Source: DASRIA01 sp038203635 (GTDB taxonomy: Bacteria > Actinomycetota > Thermoleophilia > Solirubrobacterales > JBBDJG01). From it: a stretch of 25,289 nt of DNA. The position numbers and the translations under genes were made by a program. This document shows, one piece after another, positions 12,811 to 20,758 of the stretch (its first letter is position 1; the number at the start of each line of letters is the position of its first letter). Under the pieces are notes generated by a model. The model searched no databases. It had not been told where the DNA came from and saw only the letters and a program-made list of their open reading frames with translations. The DNA is taken from the NCBI GenBank assembly GCA_038203635.1, contig JBBRDT010000050.1, positions 1 to 25,289 on the forward strand, read 5' to 3'.

Positions 12811-14685
12811 TTACTCGACGGTGACGGTCTTCGCGAGGTTGCGCGGCTGATCGACGTTCAGTCCTCGCAGGCGCGCGATGTGGTACGCGAGCAGCTGGAG
12901 CGGGACGACCGCCAGGATCGGCTGGAGGATCCAGTCGGTGCGCGGGATGAAGACGGTCTGGTCGGCAGCCGCGGCCACGTGGCCGGACCCCTCGGTCGCG
13001 ACCGCGATCACCTCGGCGCCGCGAGCCTTGACCTCCGCGACGTTGGAGAGCACCTTGTCGAGCACGGGGCTGTCCGTGGCTATGCACACGACAGGAACGG
13101 AGCTGTCGAGCAGTGCGATCGGCCCATGCTTCATCTCGCCGGCGGCGTAGGCCTCCGTCGGGATGTAGGAGATCTCCTTCAGCTTCAACGCGCCCTCGAG
13201 TGCGATCGGCAGGCCGATATGGCGGCCGAGGTACAGGAAGAAGTCACGCTCGGAGTGCGTACGGGCAATGGCACGGATCTGCGGTTCACACTGCTTCACG
13301 AGCATCTCGATGCGGTGCGGAATCGCCTTCAGCTCGCCGATCAGCCCGTGCAGCTCGGCCGGGTCCATCGTGTGGCGCAGCTCGGCCAGCTTCAGGCCGA
13401 TCAGGTACATCGCCGCAACCTGAGCGACGAACGTCTTGGTTGCCGCGACGCCGATCTCGAGGCCGGCCCGCGTGTAGAGGACGCCGTCGGCGTCACGCGT
13501 CGCCTGGCTGCCGAGGATGTTCGTGACCGCGAGCACCCGCGCTCCGCGGCTGCGCGCAAGGCGCATCGCCGCAAGCGTGTCGGCGGTCTCGCCGGACTGG
13601 GAGATACCGATCACGAGGTCGTCGGGGCCGATCACCGGGTCGCGGTAGCGGTACTCCGAAGCGATGTCCATCTCGACGGGTACGCGCGCCCACTTCTCGA
13701 TCGCGTAGCGGCCCACGAGACCCGCGTGGTACGAGGTTCCGCACGCGACGATCACGATGCGGCGGCACGTGGCCAGCTCGTCGTCGGTGATGCCGATGTC
13801 GCTCAGGTCGACGGTGTCGTCGTGAGCGAGCCGGTCGGCGATCGTCTCCGCAACGGCGTCGGACTGTTCGTGGATCTCCTTCAGCATGAAAGTCGGGTAG
13901 CCGGACTTCTCGGCGGCCTCCTCGTCCCACGTTATCTCCTGGACCTCGCGAGAGACAAGCTCGCCGGCCGCGCTGCGGAACTCGACGCCGCCGCGGCGCA
14001 CCGTGACGACCTCGTCGTCGTTGACGAGCTGCACGTTGCGCGTCTCACGCAGGAATGCGGGGATCGCGGAGGCTACGAAGTGCTCTCCCTCGCCCACGCC
14101 GATCACGAGCGGGCAGTCCTTGCGGGCGCCGACGATCGTGTCGGGGTCGTCGGCCGATACGGCGACGAAGGCATAGTGGCCGCGCAGCTCGAGATAGGCG
14201 AGCCGCGTTGCCTCGGGGAGGCTTCCGGCGCCAAGCACCTCGAGGTGCTTCTCGATCAGGTGCGCGACCGCCTCGGCGTCGGTCTCGGACGAGAAGTGGT
14301 GGCCCTCGCTCTCGAGCTGGGCGCGCAGCTCGACGTAGTTCTCGATGATCCCGTTGAGGACGATGTGCACGCGGTCCGTGCAGTCCGGGTGTGGGTGCGC
14401 GTTGCGCTCGGAGGGCTTGCCGTGGGTCGCCCAGCGGGTGTGGCCGATGCCGGTCGTGGCCTCGGAGATCTGGAGCGCGACCGCCGCGCCGCCGTTGGTC
14501 TCGTTCGCATCGACGGCCTCGCGCAGCCGGCTGAGGTTGCCGACCGCCCGCACCGACTCGAGCCGGCCGTCGACGACGAGCGTCAGGCCCGCGGAGTCAT
14601 AACCCCGGTACTCGAGGCGCTCCAGTCCGTGCATCAAGAGCTCGCGGCACGAGCGCTCGCCTACATATCCGACGATGCCGCACAT
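12811..14685 (-). CDS. glmS: Glutamine-fructose-6-phosphate aminotransferase (isomerising)
   Basis: The product is 624 residues. The ATG at 14685 is required because Cys must follow the initiator Met (MCGIVGYVG) to become the N-terminal nucleophile; AAAGGAG lies 6 nt upstream. The glutaminase domain (about 1-240) has the EYRGYDSAGL and HTRWATHGKPSERNAHPH motifs. Two SIS sugar-isomerase domains follow (CGTSYHAG, GISQSGETADTLAA, KTFVAQVAAM, LGRHIGLPIALEGALKLKEISYIPTEAY), ending in the usual PRNLAKTVTVE. It makes glucosamine-6-phosphate for peptidoglycan. It follows glmM but is separated from it by a 227-nt region holding an intrinsic terminator, so its expression may be attenuated. Confidence 0.98.
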   Translation of the reverse strand: MCGIVGYVGERSCRELLMHGLERLEYRGYDSAGLTLVVDGRLESVRAVGNLSRLREAVDANETNGGAAVALQISEATTGIGHTRWATHGKPSERNAHPHPDCTDRVHIVLNGIIENYVELRAQLESEGHHFSSETDAEAVAHLIEKHLEVLGAGSLPEATRLAYLELRGHYAFVAVSADDPDTIVGARKDCPLVIGVGEGEHFVASAIPAFLRETRNVQLVNDDEVVTVRRGGVEFRSAAGELVSREVQEITWDEEAAEKSGYPTFMLKEIHEQSDAVAETIADRLAHDDTVDLSDIGITDDELATCRRIVIVACGTSYHAGLVGRYAIEKWARVPVEMDIASEYRYRDPVIGPDDLVIGISQSGETADTLAAMRLARSRGARVLAVTNILGSQATRDADGVLYTRAGLEIGVAATKTFVAQVAAMYLIGLKLAELRHTMDPAELHGLIGELKAIPHRIEMLVKQCEPQIRAIARTHSERDFFLYLGRHIGLPIALEGALKLKEISYIPTEAYAAGEMKHGPIALLDSSVPVVCIATDSPVLDKVLSNVAEVKARGAEVIAVATEGSGHVAAAADQTVFIPRTDWILQPILAVVPLQLLAYHIARLRGLNVDQPRNLAKTVTVE

Positions 14686-14912
14686 AACGCACTCCTTTCC
14701 TCCGGGGGTCGGGTCCACTCCTCCAACTGAAAAAGAGCCGCGACGTGCGACTCCTTTGCCCTCCACCGGAAGAGAGAGAAATGGTACCAGTGGAAAACGC
14801 CTGCAGGCGAGGGAAAATCCCGCTATCTGGACATTCGTTCTACCCGCCGAAGTCCCTTCCCACGCGAAATGGCTGCGCTGCAGGGTTCTACGACTGGCAG
14901 CTTAGCGTCTGC
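14686..14912 (-). other. glmM-glmS intergenic region / glmS leader
   Basis: The 227 nt hold no gene. Read on the minus strand there is a 12-bp perfect palindrome CGCCTGCAGGCG (14798-14809). Next comes a possible 7-bp pairing of CCACTGG with CCGGTGG (about 14793 and 14764), then an intrinsic terminator, then the glmS Shine-Dalgarno. I could not find the conserved core of the glmS ribozyme, nor a convincing promoter. Confidence 0.5.
14729..14757 (-). terminator. Intrinsic terminator/attenuator upstream of glmS
   Basis: Read on the minus strand: AAAGGAGTCGC (14757-14747), loop ACGTC, GCGGCTCTTTT (14741-14731), then T and C. That is an 11-bp stem with two G-U pairs and a five-T run. It lies about 44 nt before the glmS start and 155 nt after the glmM stop. 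It may end the rplM-rpsI-glmM transcript or act as an attenuator of glmS. Confidence 0.75.
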
Positions 14913-16262
14913 TCAGCTACGTGCCCCCAGCTCGCGCTCGACGACCTCGACGACCCTCGCGCACACGGTTTCGCACCGTTCCTGGGTCGGCGCCTCGACC
15001 ATCACCCGCACCACGGGCTCGGTGCCGGACGGCCGCACCAGGATGCGTCCCTCCCCCTCGAGCGCATTCGACTCCGACTCGACCGCCTCCCACACTCCGG
15101 TGGCGGTTGCCAGCGCCTCGCGGTCCTCGACGCGCACGTTCACCAGCACCTGCGGCAGCCTGCGCATCGCGTCCCCGGCTACGAGCCGCTTGTCGCCGAG
15201 CGCACGCAGCATCAGGAGCGCCGCGGCGATGCCGTCGCCGGAGGGCGTGAGCCGCATGTCGACGATGTGGCCGGACTGCTCACCGCCCAGCACCCAGTTG
15301 CGGCGGAAGAGCTCCTCGACCACGTGCCTGTCGCCCACGTCCGTCGTCGCGACCTCGATGCCGGCGTCACCCATCGTCTGGTGGAAACCGAAGTTCGTCA
15401 TCACCGTGACTGCGACGCCGTCGCCTGTCAGTTCGCCGCGGAGTTTCAGATCCTGCGCGATCGCGGCGATGATCTCGTCTCCGTCGACGACGCTGCCGTC
15501 CGCCGCGACCGCAAGCACGCGGTCGCCGTCTCCGTCGAACGCGAAGCCCACGTCGTGACCCCCGGCGCGGATCCGCTGCGAGATCAGCTCGGGGTGCGTC
15601 GAGCCGCAACCGGCGTTGATGTTGACGCCGTCCGGCTCGCAAGCAATGCACTCCACCTCGGCGCCAAGCCGCTCGAAGAGCAGCGGCGCGGCGCGGTAGG
15701 TGGCGCCGTTTGCACAGTCCAGCAGCACCCTCTTTCCCGAGAGCGACTGCTCGAAGCGGGTCTCCAGCTCTCTCAGGTAGTCGTCGACGGCGCCGGTCAG
15801 GGCGCGCACCCGGCCGCACGCGCCAGGGTCCGTCCCCGGCGCACGCGCTCCACCCGCATGCACGCTTGCCTCGATCGCCGCCTCGGACTCGTCGGAGAGC
15901 TTGCACCCCCGTCCGTCGAAGAACTTGATGCCGTTGTCGTGGAAGGGGTTGTGCGACGCGGAGATCACCGCACCCATGTCGAACCCGTAACGCCGCACGA
16001 GGATCGAGGCTGCCGGGGTGGGCAGCACGCCCCCCAGCAGCGCCTGACCACCGGCCGCGGCGATCCCGGCGCACAGCGCAGCCTCGAGCATCTCCCCCGA
16101 CACGCGGGTGTCGCGCACGACCAGCACCTGCGGCGATGGCATGTCGCTGACCGCTGCGGCAGCGCGGCCGAGCGAGAAGGCCAGCTCGGCTGACAGGAAC
16201 TCGCCCGCCAGGCCCCGGACACCATCGGTGCCGAACAGCCTCGTACCCGGCGCTACCGCCAT
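14913..16262 (-). CDS. glmM: Phosphoglucosamine mutase
   Basis: The product is 449 residues, the normal GlmM length. The N-terminus RLFGTDGVRG, the active-site phosphoserine Ser103 in ISASHNPFHDNGIK, the metal-binding loop FDGDGDR, the sugar-binding GEQSGHI and the C-terminal phosphate-binding RPSGTEPVVRVMVEA are all present. It converts glucosamine-6-phosphate to glucosamine-1-phosphate, the step after GlmS and before UDP-GlcNAc. It starts 7 nt after the rpsI stop, the conserved actinobacterial order rplM-rpsI-glmM. Confidence 0.97.
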   Translation of the reverse strand: MAVAPGTRLFGTDGVRGLAGEFLSAELAFSLGRAAAAVSDMPSPQVLVVRDTRVSGEMLEAALCAGIAAAGGQALLGGVLPTPAASILVRRYGFDMGAVISASHNPFHDNGIKFFDGRGCKLSDESEAAIEASVHAGGARAPGTDPGACGRVRALTGAVDDYLRELETRFEQSLSGKRVLLDCANGATYRAAPLLFERLGAEVECIACEPDGVNINAGCGSTHPELISQRIRAGGHDVGFAFDGDGDRVLAVAADGSVVDGDEIIAAIAQDLKLRGELTGDGVAVTVMTNFGFHQTMGDAGIEVATTDVGDRHVVEELFRRNWVLGGEQSGHIVDMRLTPSGDGIAAALLMLRALGDKRLVAGDAMRRLPQVLVNVRVEDREALATATGVWEAVESESNALEGEGRILVRPSGTEPVVRVMVEAPTQERCETVCARVVEVVERELGARS

Positions 16263-16269
16263 GGGGGCG

Positions 16270-16977
16270 TCAGCGCTTGGAGAACTGCGGCCGCTTACGC
16301 GCCTTCTTGAGGCCCGCCTTGCGGCGCTCCTTCTCGCGCGGGTCGCGCGTGAGGAGCTGCCGTCGCTTCAGCTCAGGCCGCAGGGCGGGATCTGCCTCGA
16401 TCAGGGCCTTCGCGATCCCGTGCCGGACGGCATCGGCCTGTCCTGAGATGCCGCCGCCGTGGATTCGCGCGCGCACGTCGATGCGATCGCCATAGCCCGC
16501 GACCTCCAACGGCTGGCGCACAACCGCTTGGTGGGTAGGCCGTGGAAAGTATTCCTCGAGGACGCGGCCGTTGAGGTTGAACTGTCCGCTCCCCGGCCGG
16601 ATGATCACGCGGGCCACAGAGCACTTGCGCTTGCCGGTCGCGAAATACCGCGCGTCGGCGGCCAGGTCCGCGAGGGTACGCGGCTGCTCCTGCTCGGCGG
16701 GCTCGGCGGGCTCAGCACTCTCCGCGGGGGCCTCGGGTGCAGCCTCGGCCTCCGGTGCAGTCTCGGCCTCGGCAGCCGGTGCAGTCTCGGCCTCGGCAGC
16801 GGCCGCGGGCTCGGGCGGCGTCTCCGGCGGGGCGGCGGGCTCCGGGGCCGCGGGCGGCGGCGGTGCGACTTCGGCGTCGACTTCGGGCTGGGCCGCCTCG
16901 GGTTCCGCCGGTGTTGCCGGCTCCTCGGCCTCGGGCTGCGGCTGCTCCACCTGGTCCGGCTCTTCGCGTTCGATCAC
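16270..16977 (-). CDS. rpsI: 30S ribosomal protein S9 with a ~108-residue acidic Pro/Ala/Glu-rich extension
   Basis: The product is 235 residues; the S9 core occupies about 109-235 (YFATGKRKCSVARV, GRVLEEYF, GGGISGQADAVRHGIAKAL, LLTRDPREKERRKAGLKKARKRPQFSKR), with the terminal SKR that reaches the P-site tRNA. Residues 1-108 are low-complexity, rich in Pro, Ala and Glu, without Lys and with only three Arg. The start is a GTG at 16977 that overlaps the rplM stop (GTGA), which strongly supports translation of the extension. Mycobacterial S9 has an extension of only a few tens of residues. Whether the extension stays on the ribosome or is removed is unknown. Confidence 0.93.
   Translation of the reverse strand: MIEREEPDQVEQPQPEAEEPATPAEPEAAQPEVDAEVAPPPPAAPEPAAPPETPPEPAAAAEAETAPAAEAETAPEAEAAPEAPAESAEPAEPAEQEQPRTLADLAADARYFATGKRKCSVARVIIRPGSGQFNLNGRVLEEYFPRPTHQAVVRQPLEVAGYGDRIDVRARIHGGGISGQADAVRHGIAKALIEADPALRPELKRRQLLTRDPREKERRKAGLKKARKRPQFSKR
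16752..16799 (-). repeat. Tandem 24-bp repeat in the rpsI extension
   Basis: CCGGTGCAGTCTCGGCCTCGG (first part of the unit) recurs at 16752 and 16776 in two perfect 24-bp copies, with degenerate copies on either side. On the coding strand each encodes an 8-residue Ala/Glu/Thr/Pro unit (AETAPAAE-type), so the extension has probably grown by repeat expansion. Confidence 0.8.
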
Positions 16978-17411
16978 ACTTTCTCCATCTCGACCGGAGT
17001 CGGCTTCTGGGCCTCGTGCGGATGCTCGGGGCCGGCGTACACCTTCAGCTTGCGCAGCTGTTGACGGGCCAACCGGTTGCGGGGCAGCATGCCTTTCACC
17101 GCGATCCGGATCACCTCCTCGGGCCGGCGCTGGAGCATCTCCTCGAGCGTGCGCGTGCGCAGTCCACCTGGATAGCCGGAGTGATGGCGATACATCTTGG
17201 CGTGGCGCTTGTCGCCGGTCACGTGGATCTTCTCGGCATTGACGATCACGACGAAGTCCCCCGTGTCGACGTGCGGTGTGTACTCGGGCTTGCGCTTGCC
17301 CCGCAGCATGTTCGCCACCTGGGTAGCGAGCCGGCCGAGCGTCTTGCCGTTGGCGTCGACGAGCACCCAGTCGCGCTGGCGGGTCGAAGGTTTCGCCACG
17401 TAGGTCTTCAC
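16974..17411 (-). CDS. rplM: 50S ribosomal protein L13
   Basis: The product is 145 residues from a GTG at 17411, where the family's conserved N-terminus begins (VKTYVAKPSTRQRDWVLVDANGKTLGRLA). The longer in-frame ORF up to 17672 runs through the divergent regulatory region and would more than halve the density of conserved sequence, so it is rejected. The blocks TPHVDTGDFVVIVNAEKI, KMYRHHSGYPGGLRTRT and RIAVKGMLPRNRLARQQLRKLKVYAGPEHPHEAQKP are typical. It is an early-assembly large-subunit protein and heads the rplM-rpsI-glmM operon, overlapping rpsI by 4 nt. Confidence 0.96.
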   Translation of the reverse strand: MKTYVAKPSTRQRDWVLVDANGKTLGRLATQVANMLRGKRKPEYTPHVDTGDFVVIVNAEKIHVTGDKRHAKMYRHHSGYPGGLRTRTLEEMLQRRPEEVIRIAVKGMLPRNRLARQQLRKLKVYAGPEHPHEAQKPTPVEMEKV

Positions 17412-17452
17412 AGCAAGAGTGAGAGTCGCGGCGGGGCCGCGAGGACCGGCGA

Positions 17453-17458
17453 ATGATA
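17453..17458 (-). promoter_or_regulatory. Candidate -10 box of rplM operon
   Basis: TATCAT on the minus strand, 42 nt before the rplM GTG. No good -35 at 16-18 bp was found. It is the best AT-rich hexamer in this stretch. Confidence 0.3.
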
Positions 17459-17624
17459 GCCGCTCCAGAGCGCCCTTCCCGGTCGCGGCAGGAGGTGCCG
17501 AACAGGGGTCGAACCTTGGAATGGCCGCCAAAACGCCTCCGGCGCCGAGGTGGCCGGGGACCTTGTAACGCCTGTCTCTAGCCTGGAAGGCGCGGCTGCA
17601 CCCGGCCCGATCCGGTTGCGTGTC

Positions 17625-17630
17625 TATACT
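17625..17630 (+). promoter_or_regulatory. Candidate -10 box of the riboswitch-M23 transcript
   Basis: TATACT matches the -10 consensus at 5 of 6 positions and ends 4 nt before the predicted riboswitch begins, the spacing expected if transcription starts at the aptamer. The -35 region is GC-rich and unconvincing. Confidence 0.5.
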
Positions 17631-17634
17631 GCCG

Positions 17635-17828
17635 CCCTTCAAATAGGCCAGCCGAATTTCGAGCCCGGGCATCAGCGGGCCGGAAACGGGGGAACCGCTC
17701 GGGTGGCACTTTGCCGCCCATGGGGCGAGTCGGCCGGGAACGCGTCAGATGACGCGACCGAGTCCGTAGCACTGCTCTTTCAGTGCGAGCCCGTCAGCTA
17801 ACTCCGTAGGCCGTCGAAAGAGAGGCTT
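17635..17828 (+). ncRNA. ydaO-type cyclic di-AMP riboswitch
   Basis: The conserved blocks of the ydaO/yuaA class occur in order: a 5' AAAT..GCC segment (17641-17652); CCGGAAACGGGGGAACC (17680-17696); TGGGGCGAGTCGG (17721-17733); and the diagnostic 3' block CCGTCAGCTAACTCCGTAGG (17791-17810) followed by GTCGAAAGAGAGG. Variable hairpins fit between them: GGGTGGC/GCCGCCC, GCGTCA/TGACGC and GCACTG/CAGTGC. The class senses c-di-AMP and in Actinobacteria often precedes peptidoglycan hydrolases, as here. The 3' side of the outer stem includes the purine-rich GAGAGG just before the TTG start, so ligand binding could hide the ribosome site (inference; no terminator with a T tract follows). Confidence 0.9.
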
Positions 17829-17830
17829 GT

Positions 17831-19138
17831 TTGCCGTCGCCGTCGTCAGAAACGGCTCGGAGCGGGACACTGTCCCGTAGCGGAGCCGGCACACACCTGT
17901 ATGGCCTGCGCGTACGCAATCTGCGTATTTGGCTTGCCTACGCCTGCGCGCTGCTCTGTACCGGCGCGACCCCGGCGATCGCCGGCAGCGGCGGAGCCGG
18001 CGTGAGCCCGCCCCCCGCGCGGGGCACTCCGGCTCCGGCTCCCGCCCCGCGGACCGCATCCCCGCTCCTGCTCGACATCCGCTGCAGGGCGAACCCGGCC
18101 GGGCCGTGCGCTGATAGCAACCGCGCCGCTCCCGGCGCAAGCCTGCGGCTCACTGGGCGCAACCTCGACGCGGCAGCGTTCGTGGTCTTCTACGGAGAGC
18201 GCGGCCCCAGCGACGACATCACGGCGCCGGCCGCCCCGCAGACGGCACGCCGCGCGATCACCTCCGTGCCGCAGGGCGCGCGGAGCGGCCCCGTTGCACT
18301 GATCGACCTCGCGGGACGTCGCTCCCGGCGCTGGGATGGGTTGCTCATCGAAAGCCTGCAACCGCCGCTGGGCACGTATCGCCCCGCTGGGATGCCGGAG
18401 CCGGTGGAGGCTGCTGTTTCGGAACCGCGAACGCTTTTCTACGGGGCGCCGCAGCGCGCTGTGTTCACCTACCGGGTGCAACGCGCAATGGACCTGCAGG
18501 TCAACTTGGTCCGCGTCACCGACAACATCGTCATACGAGCGTGGAAGCAACCTGCCGTCACGCCGGGAGCACTCAACCGCGTGCGCTGGACCGGCGCGAT
18601 CAAAGGACGCGTTCCGCGGATGGGCAAGTACGCCTTCGTACTGTCGACGCGCGGCGCCGCCGCAGCGAGCATCCGCACCACAGCGGGCCAGCCGGAAGAG
18701 GCGATCACGGTTTACGACCACATGTTCCCGATCCGCGGTGCTCACATCTTCGGCACGGGCGCCGCCCGCTTCGGCGCGCCCCGGTCGGGCCACGCCCATC
18801 AGGGCCAGGACGTCTTCGCAGCCTGTGGCACACCGCTCGTCGCCGCGCGCGGCGGCACGGTCAAGTTCTCGGGCTTCCACTCCGCCGCCGGCTACTACGT
18901 CGTGATCGACGGCAAGGGGACCGGCGTCGACAACGCGTACATGCACCTGCGCGAACGCGCGGACGTGCAGGTCGGCGACCGCGTCTACACGGGGCAGGAA
19001 TTGGGCGCCGTGGGCGACACCGGCGACGCGGTGGGCTGCCACCTGCACTTCGAGGAGTGGACCACGCCCGGCTGGTACGACGGCGGGCGTCCCGTCGACC
19101 CCCTGCCCGATCTCAAGCGCTGGGACCGGACAAGCTAG
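17831..19138 (+). CDS. Secreted M23-family peptidoglycan endopeptidase
   Basis: The product is 435 residues from a TTG at 17831, directly after GAGAGG; no ATG or GTG precedes the hydrophobic segment, so this start is the best available. Residues about 28-52 (RNLRIWLAYACALLCTGATPAIA) look like a signal peptide or anchor, followed by a Pro/Ala linker. About 80-175 resembles an IPT/TIG-like beta domain and about 205-275 a FlgD-like Ig domain. The C-terminal LytM/M23 domain carries the zinc site: His323 and Asp327 in HAHQGQDVFA, His372 in AYMHL, and His404-x-His406 in CHLHFEE. All catalytic residues are present, so it should cut peptide cross-links in the wall. The c-di-AMP riboswitch in front ties it to turgor and wall signalling. 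Confidence 0.93.
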   Translation: MPSPSSETARSGTLSRSGAGTHLYGLRVRNLRIWLAYACALLCTGATPAIAGSGGAGVSPPPARGTPAPAPAPRTASPLLLDIRCRANPAGPCADSNRAAPGASLRLTGRNLDAAAFVVFYGERGPSDDITAPAAPQTARRAITSVPQGARSGPVALIDLAGRRSRRWDGLLIESLQPPLGTYRPAGMPEPVEAAVSEPRTLFYGAPQRAVFTYRVQRAMDLQVNLVRVTDNIVIRAWKQPAVTPGALNRVRWTGAIKGRVPRMGKYAFVLSTRGAAAASIRTTAGQPEEAITVYDHMFPIRGAHIFGTGAARFGAPRSGHAHQGQDVFAACGTPLVAARGGTVKFSGFHSAAGYYVVIDGKGTGVDNAYMHLRERADVQVGDRVYTGQELGAVGDTGDAVGCHLHFEEWTTPGWYDGGRPVDPLPDLKRWDRTS

Positions 19139-19153
19139 CCAACGACCCCGAGG

Positions 19154-20758
19154 CTATTCCCACTCGATCGTGCTGGGCGGCTTCGACGAGATGTCGAGCG
19201 CGACGCGGTTCACGTGCGGGATCTCGTTGATGATGCGGCTCGAGACCTTCTCGAGCAGGTCGTAGGGCAGGCGCGCCCAGTCGGCGGTCATCGCGTCGTC
19301 TGACGTCACGGCACGGATCACGATCGGGTATGCGTAGGTGCGCTCGTCACCCTGAACTCCGACCGACCGGACGGCGGGCAGCACGGTGAACGACTGCCAC
19401 AGCTCGCGGTACAGGCCGGCGGCGCGGATCTCCTCCTGCAGGATCGCGTCGGCTTCGCGCAGAATGTCCAGCCGCTCGCGCGTCACCTCCCCGCCGATCA
19501 CGCGGATGGCGAGCCCAGGCCCCGGGAACGGCTGGCGCCAGACCGACCGCTCGGGCAGGCCGAGCTCGGAGCCCACCGCGCGGACCTCGTCCTTGAACAG
19601 CGAGCGCAGCGGCTCGATCAGGTCGAAGTCGAAGTGCTCGGGCAGCCCGCCCACGTTGTGGTGGGACTTGATCATCGCCGCCCCGCCGCTGGCGCCGCCG
19701 CCGGACTCGATCACGTCGGAGTAGAGCGTGCCCTGGACCAGGTACTTCACGTCGTCGAGCTTCGCGGCCTCCTCCTCGAACACGCGGATGAACTCCTCGC
19801 CGATGATGCGTCGCTTCTGCTCGGGATCGGTCACCCCCTCGAGGCGCGCGAGGAAGCGATCACGCGCATCCACGTGCACGAGCGGCACGTCGAAGTGCTC
19901 GCGGAAGGTCTTCACCACCTGCTCGGCCTCGTCCTTGCGCAGCAGCCCGTGGTCGACGAGCACGCACACGAGCCGTTCGCCGAGCGCGCGGTGCACGATC
20001 AGCGCCGCGACGGAGGAGTCGACCCCGCCGGACAGGCCGCAGATCGCGCGGCCCTCGCCCACCTGCTCGCGGATCAGCGCGACCTGCTCGTCGACGATCG
20101 AGACGGGCGTCCACTCCTGCTCGCAACCGCACACCTCCCGCAGGAAAGTCCGTAGCACCTCTGTGCCGTGGGGGGTGTGCACCACCTCGGGATGGAACTG
20201 GATGCCGTACAGCGCCCGCTCGACCGACTCGAACGCCGCCACGGGAGAGGCGGGCGAAGACGCCAGCGCCGTGAAGCCCGCGGGCGGCGCGAATACGGTG
20301 TCGCGATGGCTCATCCAGCACGTCTGCTCCGCCGGGAGCCCGGCGAGCAGGCGGCCCGCGTCGCGTACGTGCAGATCGGTGCGGCCGAACTCGGCGACCT
20401 CGGCCGCCTCGACCTGACCGCCGAGCTCGAGCGCCATCGCCTGCATGCCGTAGCAAATGCCGAGCACGGGAACACCGAGCTCGAGCAGCTCCCGGCGCAG
20501 CGGTGGAGCGTCCTCGGAGTAGACGGAGGCGGGACCACCGGACAGCACCAGGCCGCGCGGCCGTCGCGCCTTCAGCTCGGACAGCGGCGCATCGTGCGGG
20601 AGCAGCTCTGAGAACACGCCGCACTCCCGGATCCGGCGCGCGATCAACTGCGAGTACTGCCCGCCGAAGTCGAGCACCAACACTTCCTCGGTGGCCGCGC
20701 GGGGCGTCGCCCGGTCCATCGGGGACGGCGCTGCCTGCACCCCGAGGCCGCTACTCAT
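19154..20758 (-). CDS. guaA: GMP synthase (glutamine-hydrolysing)
   Basis: The product is 534 residues. The class I glutamine amidotransferase domain has the nucleophile Cys102 in GICYG and the His189/Glu191 pair in QFHPE. The ATP-pyrophosphatase domain has the P-loop SGGVDSS (about 243-249). The dimerisation domain ends in the family's characteristic PPSTIEWE. It aminates XMP to GMP. The ATG at 20758 overlaps the end of guaB3 by 8 nt, which supports a coupled operon; the internal ATG at 20719 is an alternative that would drop 13 unconserved residues. It converges with the M23 gene, 15 nt apart. Confidence 0.98.
   Translation of the reverse strand: MSSGLGVQAAPSPMDRATPRAATEEVLVLDFGGQYSQLIARRIRECGVFSELLPHDAPLSELKARRPRGLVLSGGPASVYSEDAPPLRRELLELGVPVLGICYGMQAMALELGGQVEAAEVAEFGRTDLHVRDAGRLLAGLPAEQTCWMSHRDTVFAPPAGFTALASSPASPVAAFESVERALYGIQFHPEVVHTPHGTEVLRTFLREVCGCEQEWTPVSIVDEQVALIREQVGEGRAICGLSGGVDSSVAALIVHRALGERLVCVLVDHGLLRKDEAEQVVKTFREHFDVPLVHVDARDRFLARLEGVTDPEQKRRIIGEEFIRVFEEEAAKLDDVKYLVQGTLYSDVIESGGGASGGAAMIKSHHNVGGLPEHFDFDLIEPLRSLFKDEVRAVGSELGLPERSVWRQPFPGPGLAIRVIGGEVTRERLDILREADAILQEEIRAAGLYRELWQSFTVLPAVRSVGVQGDERTYAYPIVIRAVTSDDAMTADWARLPYDLLEKVSSRIINEIPHVNRVALDISSKPPSTIEWE

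Noticed and set aside
12880..14730. 616-residue plus-strand ORF antisense to glmS
   Set aside because: It mirrors glmS codon for codon and has Arg/Asp/Gly-biased low-complexity composition with no known domain; glmS itself is certain.
14686..14912. glmS ribozyme in the glmS leader
   Set aside because: The conserved catalytic core and its pseudoknot pairings are not recognisable; only a terminator and simple dyads are present.
17501..17517. tRNA T-arm-like sequence GGTTCGACC on the minus strand upstream of rplM
   Set aside because: The flanking five-base arms do not pair, and no acceptor stem, anticodon arm or CCA end can be built around it.
17412..17672. In-frame 87-residue extension of L13
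   Set aside because: L13 homology starts exactly at the GTG at 17411, and the extension would overlap the divergent promoter and the start of the riboswitch.
17550..17801. 83-residue plus-strand ORF upstream of the M23 gene
   Set aside because: It lies over the candidate promoter and the riboswitch aptamer, which explains the sequence better.
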